Origin: Acanthosepion esculentum
Taxonomy: Eukaryota > Mollusca > Cephalopoda > Sepiida > Sepiidae
Assembly: GCA_964036315.1 (NCBI GenBank)
Contig: OZ038485.1
Coordinates: 80,758,363-80,822,362, forward strand
Direction: 5' to 3'
DNA length: 64,000 bases
In this document: positions 56,480-64,000 of the stretch, piece by piece
Layout of the letters: each line of letters begins with the position of its first letter
Position numbering within the stretch: position 1 is the stretch's first letter
The notes under the pieces: generated by a model
Told to the model about the DNA's origin: nothing
Databases searched by the model: none
What the model saw: the letters and a program-made list of their open reading frames with translations, nothing else
Program-made: the position numbers and the translations under genes

Positions 56480-56965
56480 AGTCCTCAATATCTCCGTGGT
56501 TGAGGGTCAATCTAAAACGTAAGGCCTCTTCTTCGTTGACTTCCGTGTTCATATGAACATGATTTGTGAGCTCTCGCTATTAAAATCTGTTGTAATAAAA
56601 AAAAAAAAAAAAACAGGCGTCACTTTTTGGTTAATTTTAAGTCCCCATGTTTATTTCTACTACTAAATATATTGTAATTAAAGAAGCGGCCTTATTTTTA
56701 GACTCACCCTCTGACACGACAGTATTGGGGACTAGATTTGAAATTCTGAGATTTTTGTGCTCGTTTTGACATCCTTTTCTACTGTTAAAATCTGTTGTAA
56801 TTAAAGAAAAACCAGGCATTACTTTTAAACTGACCCACCACCGCGACAATATTGAGGACTGGATTACGAGTAATGACAATTTTACTCTCATCTTAACCTG
56901 CCTTGTGCACTTCAACTATTAAATCAGTTGTGATTAAGGAATAACTAGTCATTAATTTCATACTA
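56480..56965 (+). repeat. diverged tandem repeat, about 140 bp unit
   Basis: Phrases CTATTAAAATCTGTTGTAAT, CCAGGCATTACTTTT, GACAATATTGAGGACTGGAT and TTTTGACATC return three to four times in order between 56500 and 56960. Confidence 0.65.
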
Positions 56966-57009
56966 AACCTCGTAATTCATATAGAATAATCTGTTTAACG
57001 CAGTTGATA

Positions 57010-57345
57010 CAATAATTCGTTTTTTACAGTTTATCAACCCATTGCAGGTTATTTAAAGCCAGGAAATATTTTTAGATTGTAAGAATTTGTGTGTGTGTTT
57101 GGGTGGTAGATAATAATGATTTAATGATATATGTCATATTAGTTAACCCATATCCGGGGGAGAGGTGGATACACACCTTTTCCTAAGGGTATTTGCGCGT
57201 AAGGGAATATAACGAGACCAAAGCGAACTGCAACTCGGCTCCTCGATTTACAATTAGAACCCTTATCCATTACACCAACCGCTCATGCAAATTTACAATA
57301 TCTGGTATACTCAAGCAGTCTAGTCCTGGGTATGACGATAAACTA
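57010..57345 (-). mobile_element. composite 5S/tRNA SINE, 5S part decayed
   Basis: 3' end complement CAGTTTATCAACCC and TTATTTAAAGCCAGGAAATA, body complement TTAACCCATATCCGGGGGAG, tRNA-like complement CTTATCCATTACACCAACC, then a worn 5S stretch (TATCTGGTATACTCAAGCAG). Confidence 0.65.
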
Positions 57346-57494
57346 CATCCAGCAGCAAGGCCACTGAGTAAAAGATTGAGGATTTTGAGGAGCGTGAACC
57401 ACCTCTTAACGGCTGCTGTTCTCATGTCCACCATGACTTGGGGTGGTAGAACCTCTTAGGGTCCCAGCTATCGGCAAATAGTGAACAAAACAGA

Positions 57495-57660
57495 ACGCTA
57501 TCAAAGTATAAAAATACATTTTTACAGTAAAAAATACCAGCAATTCATTTTTATATAAAAAAATTACCAACAATACATATTTATAGTAAAATTACCAACA
57601 ATGCATATTTATAGCAAAATGGCCAGCAATACATTTTATAGTTGAAGGCATACAATTGCA
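57495..57660 (+). repeat. short tandem repeat, about 37 bp unit
   Basis: ACCAACAATACATATTTATA-like units repeat four to five times (57515, 57562, 57592, 57620). Confidence 0.7.
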
Positions 57661-57769
57661 CTCAAAACATATTTAGTTGAAGCCATAAAAATGTGTTTAA
57701 AGTATTAAGATTTTGGTTTATCTAATCCATAGAGTATGATATACCGCTAAACAAAATCAACCAACCAAC

Positions 57770-57858
57770 CGAAGCGGTCACACATCTAGGTACTAACCAA
57801 GCTAGACGTTGCTTAACTTCGGTGTTTCAACGCGATGTCTCCATATACCGCAATTGAT
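57770..57858 (-). mobile_element. isolated 5S-like SINE head fragment
   Basis: Complement of 5S: AGCGGTCACACATCTAGGTA, ACTAACCAAGCTAGACGTTG, CTTAACTTCGGTG. Not a gene: the 5' third of 5S is degenerate or absent. Confidence 0.6.
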
Positions 57859-58285
57859 ATAGTTAGTGTTTGAAATACATCCGTAAATTTAATGAATATT
57901 GTCGGATAGTGAAATGAACGTTTATGCTTTTTAACTGGTTAGAGGAAAAATATTTTATTATCTTGAGAAAAAATTTTACATTCATGTCTAATTTTATGCT
58001 AAAGTAAACATCGACAGTTACGGAATTTGGAGTTCTTTGATTCTGTTTCATGCAATATTTTTACTTGGTCAGTTTAACGAGTCGGTTTATAAACCGCTGA
58101 ATTACGGTGTTAGCGTGGTCTGAAATCGGATCAGAAATCTCTGACAGCAAATCGGCTGATTCTAAACATATCAGACTGTAGGCGTTTTTGGATCATGTGA
58201 ATTGTCAGACCACAGAACGAACAATCAGAGTAAAACTTATTTTCTCACATCATGCAAATCTGCCTTTTTAGTAGAGATTTTCTAA
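57859..58285. other. no recognised gene
   Basis: Nothing recognised. Confidence 0.4.
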
Positions 58286-58289
58286 ACGT

Positions 58290-58365
58290 AGCTTAGATGT
58301 GGCACAAGGCCGAAAGTATGGGGCACCCAGTGAGGATCGAACTCACTATTCAGTTGTAACTTTTT
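58290..58365 (-). mobile_element. tRNA-derived SINE (family 2) fragment
   Basis: Complement carries GAGTTCGATCCTCACTGG (perfect box-B core GTTCGATCC) and GTGCCCCATACTTTCGGCC. Confidence 0.6.
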
Positions 58366-59013
58366 TTTAGCGAAACCAGCTTGAGGCGTCCAATCTGCCC
58401 CTTAGTAAGTGAATAGGCGTAACTCCCAGAGAAGGTTCTGATCGCTGTTATTATTTTAAATTCATTTTTTAAAGGAACTTTGAGCAGTCAGATACGCTCC
58501 ATCTAGGCAGCTGCTATATTGTCATATCAAATATGCGTCTGGGATTAGAGAAATGAGTTTAGTTTGAAAGAAGTTTGTAAGGGTGAGGAAATGATGCTTT
58601 TGTCAAAGAAAAGAGCATAACCTTGACATATTGACAAAGCCTCAATGTCTTCCCCGTTTCAAATAAGCGTTAACGTTTTTTTCTTCTCCCAAGTGATGTC
58701 TGACAACAATAAAAGCAGCCAACGACTGCAAGGTAATCAACGACAATTGACAGAATAGCAATCATAAGCAGATCTCGAGTTGGGAAGTCGTAAATAGTGT
58801 TGAATGCATACACTGCTTTCTTTCTTTTCTCTTTTTGTAAACGCTGCTTTGTGGAATAAAAATATAGGCGCGAACTGATTGAAAGAATGAAATAAAGAAC
58901 GGATAGATTGCTGAAGAGTATTGAACCGGAAAAGAGAAAGATAAGGCGTGAAAACGACAATAGGAGAGGGAAGAAAACTGAGAAACAGACATAAAAGAGA
59001 AAAAGAAGGAAGG

Positions 59014-59044
<31 letters not shown>

Positions 59045-59200
59045 ATTAGAGAGGAAGACGGTTAAGCGATACAGGCACTGTAAAGAAGAAAAGTAAGAGT
59101 TTAGCCAAGAGACGAAAGGAAAGATGTAAAAGAAAAATAACAAAAGCGAGATTAAAAGATATCACCAGATGCACACAGAAACAAATATTGAAATATATAA
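58366..59200. other. no recognised gene; one (GA)n tract
   Basis: (GA)n at about 59015-59040. The 157-codon minus ORF (59143-58670) is hydrophobic, low in complexity and partly built on this tract; I do not regard it as a gene. Confidence 0.45.
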
Positions 59201-59204
59201 AGAA

Positions 59205-59988
59205 CTAGATTAAATGCCGTCCCACCGGGCGGCATTTAAGCTAGCTCCAGCACACGGCTCTTGATTAGACCTTCATCACAATAGGTAAGGAGGAATAGAC
59301 GTGATATGCAACAATAAACAACAGAAGAACGCAAAATTGATCGCCGCATTTAAATATTGCATTAATATTGAAGCTTACCTTTTTAAAAGTTCAATGATAA
59401 TTCTTCTGTCGCCACTTAAACTTTCCCTACAAATAATTATTTTTATTTGATCGGCGACTTTCGTAATTAATTTCGATTATTTCCAAATTTATTTCCAAGT
59501 TATAAAAATTGCATAAAATATTACCGAAAACAATCGCAGTAATGAAAGCTAGGGAATCCAAAATTTCAGGATTGATTGCGGGTCCGCTTCCGGCCAGAAA
59601 TGTTTTTAATTTTCTCACGGAGTAGGCCTTATTCCAAAATGGTATATGTTGGGCTACGACACCTAGGAATAAAGTTGAAAACACGGACATTTCTATTTTG
59701 AAACACTGTAATGTGAGAACAGTAATTTTTTTTCACTTGAACATGAGCTATTGAGAGTTAGAGAATTGTGGCCCTTTAATTTTTTTTATCAGTAGAAACC
59801 AAGATGGCGTAATGCGAAAACTATCGCAATATTGAAAACTTCAGGATTGCGGGTCCGCATCCGACACGGAATATTTTTAGTTTGTTCACGGACTCGGCCT
59901 GATTCCAAAATGGTAAGTGTTAGGCTACGGCCCCTAGTAATAATGTTGATAAAGTGTGAGACACTGACAATCGCATTTATTATATAGA
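59205..59988 (-). mobile_element. non-autonomous Helitron (copy 2)
   Basis: Minus strand starts TCTATATAATAAATGCGA and ends with the hairpin GCCGCCCGGTGGGACGGC, then ATTTAATCTAG|T. Same family as 53850-54421 but longer: the 5' segment is partly duplicated (59530-59690 and 59800-59960 share CAAAATTTCAGGATTG-like and TAGGCTACGGCCCCTAG-like blocks). Its 5' flank is T rather than A. Confidence 0.75.
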
Positions 59989-59989
59989 A

Positions 59990-60550
59990 GAATAATGTCT
60001 TGAATTCAAATAGTGTTATTATAATTCTGCTTTTCCCATACGTAACACCCTGTCAGTACCTCATGAATAATGAACTATTCCGTTTAGATCGCCTGGAAAG
60101 TCGGAAAAGACATTCCAGAGACGCTACTGGATTTCAGCGAGAAAATAAAAGAAATAAATGACCGTTATGCCCTGTCAATACCTCAAAAATAATGATTTTG
60201 ATAGCGTGAAAAGACGGAAAAGACATACCAGAGACGCTACTTGGTTTCAGTGAGAAAATGGAAGAAAAAAGGGAAGATAATAGAGACTATAACACTATAA
60301 TGTCTGTTTCAGTGAAATGGAAAAAGTTGCAAATTTCAAATTTTTCCATTTGTACCCACTTACTTCTTAGCATTTTTACTTATGATTGTCATTGCAATCT
60401 ATTGTTAAAGTTGTTAAACAAACATTTGAGGATACAATAGGGGAATTTCTATGCATATTTTATTGTCGTAGAACTCGCCACGAGCTGATTAGATAAGAAT
60501 TATGATTCATCAGTAAATTCAAATAGGAAAACCGTGAAATTTTCACGGGT
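59990..60550. other. no recognised gene
   Basis: 60045-60130 and 60165-60255 share phrases (GTCAGTACCTCATGAATAAT / GTCAATACCTCAAAAATAAT; CCAGAGACGCTACT), a diverged duplication of about 120 bp. Confidence 0.5.
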
Positions 60551-60555
60551 CTTTC

Positions 60556-60557
60556 TA

Positions 60558-60637
<80 letters not shown>

Positions 60638-60711
60638 CATTATTATTATTATTATTATTATCATTATTATTATTATTATTATTATCATTATTATTATTAT
60701 TATTATTATTA

Positions 60712-60745
<34 letters not shown>

Positions 60746-60762
60746 CATTATTATTATTATCA

Positions 60763-60841
<79 letters not shown>

Positions 60842-60866
60842 CATTATTATTATTATTATTATTAAA
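60556..60866 (+). repeat. (ATT)n microsatellite
   Basis: About 310 bp, with scattered ATC units. Poly-Ile and poly-Asn ORFs here are artefacts. Confidence 0.98.
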
Positions 60867-60879
60867 TGAAAAATTGTCC

Positions 60880-61455
60880 ACCAGTATTAAGAAAGGTGCT
60901 GAGAATACATGGACTGAACACGTGAGCAATGACGAAGTTTTAGAGAAACTAGAATAAAGGATACCTATATCAGAAAATGGCAGATGAAATTGCTAGGGTA
61001 CATAACGTAGTAAGAGAGCTTGGAAAATTTGGCACTGACAAGAATGAAGGGCAAGAGGGACAGAGGAAAACAGCACAATACCTCCCCTTATGCCTTATGC
61101 AGATGGTTGGCCGAATAGTGATTAGGAGAAATAACTGCAAAACAAAATTTACCAAGCGGAAAAGTGTAAAGTCATGATTACCTGAAGTGACAGCAAACAT
61201 AGAAATAGAAGTAGATTTCCCTCAACTGAGAATCCGTTGTTTTCTGTTGTAATTCCGCTGGCCGCTACTCTACAGTTGAATAAGCTTTCAGATAGATCGG
61301 TCAGCTGGTCCGATACATCGAGATGATCGTAAAATAATTCGAAAAACGGACATAATCACAACAATGACCTAGAACCATAAAGTATACGAATTCAGGGAGA
61401 GCCACGATCACTTACACACTGAAAGGACACGGCACATGAAGAAAAAAAAAAGAAG
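60880..61455 (+). mobile_element. RTE-type LINE 3' end, degenerate
   Basis: Begins at AAGAAAGGTGCTGAGAATAC (RRMLRI region) and continues with NTWTEHVSNDEVLEKLE-like residues. Ends with GAGAGCCACGATCAC...GGACACGGCACATGAAGAAA, the family C-terminus and A-rich tail. Confidence 0.7.
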
Positions 61456-61494
61456 AGGAACGTAAATGGTTGCTTTTTTGCTTTTTAAATTAAT

Positions 61495-61563
61495 TCATCA
61501 TAAGCGAGGCGACAATGCCACTAAGACGCAAGGAGCTGCTGAGAGTGAAAGAAAATGAGAACA
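61495..61563 (-). mobile_element. Jockey/CR1-like LINE 3' tail
   Basis: Complement matches the family 3' UTR (CATCATAAGCGAGGCGACAA, GAAAGAAAATGAGAAC). The hAT element follows immediately. Confidence 0.45.
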
Positions 61564-61604
61564 TTTTAGAACAGTGTTTCCAAATTTTTTTAGCGGCAGC
61601 ACCT

Positions 61605-61792
61605 CTACATGCAAGCCGCTAGTGGCCCGCTGTCGGACAGCTGATGGCAAAGCCAGTGGTCCTCTGGCGGCAACCACCGCAGTCAACCGGTGGACCACTA
61701 ACGGTCCGCCAGTGATAACGTTGCCGTTACGAACACGCCGATGGACCGAGAGCGCCATGCCACCTCATGGTAGATTGGTGTCTTGCATGTAG
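61605..61792. mobile_element. GC-rich MITE nested in the hAT end
   Basis: Perfect 11-bp inverted ends CTACATGCAAG and CTTGCATGTAG enclose 188 bp that are far more GC-rich than the surroundings. It interrupts the hAT terminal region, which is continuous in the copy at 10787-10905. Confidence 0.65.
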
Positions 61793-61956
61793 GGACACCA
61801 AGCAGCAAATGAAAATATCACGGCACACTTAGCAACATTTTTAAAGGATACACATTTAAATAATATGAAATAAAACCATCGATTTAAAAAATATACATAC
61901 ACAAATATGAAATTAGTTTATTCCAATGTTTTTATTCAACTATTTGTGCAACTTAT

Positions 61957-62397
61957 TTATTGTGAAACCTGTGCCTGGATGTTTTTCGTGATTTCTTCAA
62001 TGTTTGGTCGAATGTACGATAAGCAGAAACTCATTTCTTCTTCAGTTGAGCGTAGTCTTTCTCGCTTCTTATTTTTGATGTTATTTAAGGTTGAGAAGCC
62101 TAATTCACATAAATAAGAAGTAGAAAATTGCAATGAAACTGACAAAGCCTTTTTAGCTAATGTGGGACATTTCTTTTGTATTCAAATCCAAAATGTATGA
62201 ATGAGTACCGTCGAATGTTTTATTTTGAGGCCTCGATCACTAGAAATGGTGACCGATTCTTCTTCTTCAGATAACGGAGGTTCATTATTAAAAGTAGCAT
62301 TTATGAAGGGATTTCGAATCCAATCATACTTTTCTGTGCTAAATGAAGGAAAATAATAGTCGATGTTTTCGTTAAGAGCTTTCAGATGGGTGGCCAT
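61957..62397 (-). pseudogene. hAT transposase C-terminal part (ZBED5/FAM200-like)
   Basis: One frame: MATHLKALNENIDYYFPSFS, YDWIRNPFINATFN, EEESVTISSDRGLKIKHS, then an in-frame TGA (62184-62182), then FSTSYLCELGFSTLNNIKNK and KRERLRSTEEEMSFCLSYIR, ending PNIEEITKNIQAQ. This is the conserved dimerisation end of hAT transposases close to vertebrate ZBED5/FAM200-type genes. BED finger and catalytic core are absent in the window. Confidence 0.78.
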
Positions 62398-62549
62398 AGT
62401 AGGGACTAAAGTATTTAAAATAACATAATCGAATAATAGTGATAATTACTTGAAAATTAAGTTTAATTCTTATTCATTTATTCAAATACTAACGCTACAT
62501 TATTACTACTTCAACACACATACAAAAACACACATACACACACACACAC

Positions 62550-62554
<5 letters not shown>

Positions 62555-62582
<28 letters not shown>
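62555..62582 (+). repeat. (CA)n(TA)n microsatellite
   Basis: Short (CA) run from 62520, then (TA)n to about 62581. Confidence 0.9.
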
Positions 62583-62584
<2 letters not shown>

Positions 62585-62672
62585 TTTATTTGAATATTAC
62601 AACATAAATATGTCATATTTATGTTGTAATATGTCATATTTATGTTGTAATATTCAAATAAATAATTATATC
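62580..62672. repeat. hairpin with about 35-bp arms
   Basis: TAATTATTTATTTGAATATT plus ACAACATAAATATG is repeated inverted at 62640-62672; the middle also repeats TGTCATATTTATGTTGTAAT. Confidence 0.8.
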
Positions 62673-62757
62673 TGCTCTACTCTGTATTGAGCACTCTTTA
62701 AAGAATATTAATTGTTGGTTATTGGATTTCATTCCGTATATACCAATCCTAAACTTG

Positions 62758-62791
<34 letters not shown>

Positions 62792-62820
62792 AGTAATTCA
62801 TCGAGTCTGAAACCTCAACA

Positions 62821-62884
62821 GAATGCAGAAAGCACTGGACGGCCGTTTCGTCCTATATTTGGGACTCATCAGCAATGCGCATCT
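62821..62884 (-). ncRNA. type I hammerhead ribozyme (minus copy)
   Basis: On the minus strand: stem I GCATTG / CAGTGC (one G-U), core CTGATGA, stem II GTCC / GGAC with loop CAAATATA, GAAA, minimal stem III C-GGCC-G, then UC before the cleavage point. An outer stem I segment (ATGC / GCAT) lies beyond a 5-nt bulge. All invariant core residues are present. Confidence 0.9.
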
Positions 62885-62894
62885 ACCTCTTCGT

Positions 62895-62958
62895 CCCCGA
62901 GGCCCGTTGGAGCAGTTGGTATGGTGTTGGCTTGACAACCTAACTGTCAGGTAATTCT
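62895..62958 (+). other. tRNA-like sequence between the hammerheads
   Basis: TTGGAGCAGTTGG resembles box A (one mismatch to TRGYNNARNNG) and AGGTAATTCTCGG resembles a box B that lost about three bases. GTTG...CAAC can form an anticodon-like stem. Best read as a decayed tRNA-derived pol III promoter. Confidence 0.5.
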
Positions 62959-62965
62959 CGGTAGT

Positions 62966-63029
62966 GGATGCGCACTGCTGATGAGTCCCAAATATAGGAC
63001 GAAACGGCCGTCCAGTGCTTTCTGCATTC
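62966..63029 (+). ncRNA. type I hammerhead ribozyme (plus copy)
   Basis: Stem I GCACTG (62972-62977) with CAGTGC (63013-63018), plus outer GGATGC / GCATTC across a TTTCT bulge. Core CTGATGA 62978-62984, stem II GTCC / GGAC (62985-62988, 62997-63000), GAAA 63001-63004, stem III C-GGCC-G, UC with cleavage expected after C63012. Self-cleaving RNAs of this minimal helix III type are known from Penelope-like elements and may act as dimers; GGCC is self-complementary. Confidence 0.92.
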
Positions 63030-63086
63030 TGTTGAGGTTTCAGACTCGATGAATTACTTAAATATAATTATCAAATTCTCCTAATA

Positions 63087-63089
<3 letters not shown>

Positions 63090-63138
<49 letters not shown>
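63090..63138 (+). repeat. (TA)n microsatellite
   Basis: About 48 bp; a further tract lies at 62760-62788 on the other side of the hammerhead pair. Confidence 0.93.
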
Positions 63139-63139
<1 letters not shown>

Positions 63140-63143
<4 letters not shown>

Positions 63144-63432
63144 GTGAAAGAACTTTAATTTAAAACAGGGCTCAATACAAAAGTAGAACAATAAGTACTT
63201 ATTTATTATGCATTGTTACATTAGAGCATTTAAATACCCACTACAAAACTGTCCATCTTGTTCCAACGTTAAAATTTTTTGACGTTTCATCAGGTGGGAA
63301 ATCACAATGTTAGGTTTTAGTAGTAAAGCCTATCATTGTGATTTCCCACCTGATGAAACGATAAAAAAATTAACGTTGAAACAAGATGTACAGTTTTATA
63401 GTGGGTATGTACATGTTCTAATATAGCAGTGC

Positions 63433-63440
<8 letters not shown>
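63140..63440. repeat. large fold-back with Penelope-tail-like start
   Basis: Starts TGTGAAAGAACTTT...CAGGGCTCAATACAAAAGTA, like the heads of copies A-C. About 63205-63320 and 63323-63440 are inverted copies (TTTCATCAGGTGGGAAATCA and its complement). CCTGATGAAACG here lacks any stem II, so it is not a hammerhead. Confidence 0.7.

Positions 63441-63488
<48 letters not shown>
63436..63488 (+). repeat. (TA)n microsatellite
   Basis: About 52 bp, next to the hAT right end. Confidence 0.94.
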
Positions 63489-63490
<2 letters not shown>

Positions 63491-63542
63491 AATGACAATA
63501 TTTCACGGCACACTTAAGCGGTTGAGAATCACGGCTTTAGAA

Positions 63543-64000
63543 GGAAACGGAAACCCAATTCTGAAATCCCAAACAGGAAACAAAGTATAAACCTCTACTC
63601 CTATTTAATAAGCCGGGGAGGGTTTCGAACAGAACGATGAGCGAACATATCGATTTCTGTGTGTTGATTTTGATCCGGATTTCGCTATCATTACCAATGG
63701 GGAATTTGAAAATGATTATTATTATCTGAATAAAGAAAAATAATCTTTCTATTCGGAGGATGTGAAGGAAATAAAAATCAAATCAGATCAATGTCACTGG
63801 AAGAAGAAGAGTAATGGGTGACACTGACATTAAAAGTCGATAACAAAAGTAAAAAAAACGAACGTGTTGCAGATGGAATAACAGACAGATATTTTTCGAA
63901 TATCTTTTAAAAAATAGGAGAGATTAGAGTAAAAATTAGATTAAGAAGAATGAGAGAAAACTTGAAAAGATAAGTAGAGAGATAAGGAAAAAAAATGAAA
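63543..64000. other. no recognised gene
   Basis: Purine-rich towards the end; nothing recognised. Confidence 0.4.

Larger units (their letters stand above)
62787..63064 (+). mobile_element. tRNA-like/hammerhead retroposon, head-to-head inverted pair
   Basis: Arms 62787-62884 and 62966-63064 are inverted copies. The 81-bp centre contains a tRNA-like sequence (62895-62958). Rightward from the centre a tRNA-like head leads into a complete hammerhead and a short tail ending GATGAATTACTTAAAT. The left arm is the same unit without the head. (TA)n tracts flank both sides. Confidence 0.75.
61572..63534 (-). mobile_element. hAT element with nested insertions
   Basis: Left end CAGTGTTTCCAAA; right end complement CCGTGATTCTCAACC, continuing AGTGTGCCGTGAAATA. 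The flanking 8-mers TTTTAGAA (61564-61571) and CTTTAGAA (63535-63542) differ at one base, as expected for a hAT target duplication. Inside are a transposase C-terminus, a small MITE, several hairpins, two hammerheads and (TA)n tracts, so much of the interior is not original hAT sequence. Confidence 0.65.

Noticed and set aside
58670..59143. 157-codon minus-strand ORF as a membrane protein
   Set aside because: Hydrophobic, low in complexity and partly encoded by a (GA)n tract; no conserved motif.
60500..60929. Poly-Ile and poly-Asn ORFs
   Set aside because: Products of the (ATT)n tract on both strands.
61574..61792. 72-codon GC-rich ORF
   Set aside because: It lies across the MITE inserted in the hAT end; the composition explains the open frame.
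63290..63365. CCTGATGAAACG as a third hammerhead
   Set aside because: There is no stem II between the CTGATGA and GAAAC parts; the core halves overlap, so the fold is impossible.

Overview
The window reads as non-coding, repeat-packed animal nuclear DNA. I found no intact host protein gene, no intact functional tRNA or rRNA gene and no CRISPR array. Almost every recognisable stretch is a transposable element, a fragment of one, or a simple or tandem repeat. The mix (Penelope-like elements with GIY-YIG domains, RTE-type and Jockey/CR1-like LINEs, tRNA- and 5S-derived SINEs, Tc1/mariner, hAT and Helitron DNA elements, very many long (TA)n, (ATT)n and (CA)n tracts) suggests a mollusc, most likely a cephalopod. 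That assignment is inference from repeat style, not from a marker gene.

Layout. 0-5 kb: LINE 3' ends, tRNA-derived SINEs, a Penelope-like 3' end and Tc1-like debris. 5-9 kb: a Tc1-like transposase N-terminus, a LINE RT fragment and the best Penelope-like element, with RT, GIY-YIG and terminal repeats that carry hammerhead-like motifs; a solo LTR has landed inside its catalytic YRDD motif. 9-20 kb: Tc1, SINE, RTE and Jockey remnants, a full 5S/tRNA-headed SINE and a 38-bp minisatellite. 20-24 kb: (TA)n islands, a 100-120 bp tandem repeat, and a head-to-head inverted pair with a tRNA-like centre. 24.6-27.7 kb: a tandem satellite split by an RTE LINE and by a mariner-like element whose TA target duplication can be read directly. 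28-32.3 kb: RTE fragments, one cut by a SINE with a 17-bp target duplication, and a hAT MITE. 33-48.5 kb: (TA)n islands alternating with Penelope-related inverted segments, a Jockey-like RT with only three in-frame stops, a mariner head and a solo LTR with a 5-bp target duplication. 49-55 kb: pyrimidine-rich tandem DNA, a 14-bp minisatellite with a 238-bp higher-order period, a Helitron and Jockey debris. 55-64 kb: tandem repeats, SINEs, a second Helitron, a 310-bp (ATT)n tract, and a hAT element holding a transposase C-terminus, a nested MITE and two textbook hammerhead ribozymes in inverted orientation.

The most interesting signal is RNA-level. At 62.8-63.1 kb a tRNA-like sequence is followed by a complete type I hammerhead, and a partial inverted copy carries a second complete hammerhead. 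The same plan (tRNA-like head, hammerhead-like motif, head-to-head partial inverted copy) recurs at 23.3-23.9 kb. Related motifs of the form CTGANRA - hairpin - GAAA recur in at least six sequence families here, mostly beside Penelope-like coding remnants or (TA)n tracts. This suggests short pol III-driven retroposons that share ribozyme-bearing tails with Penelope-like elements.
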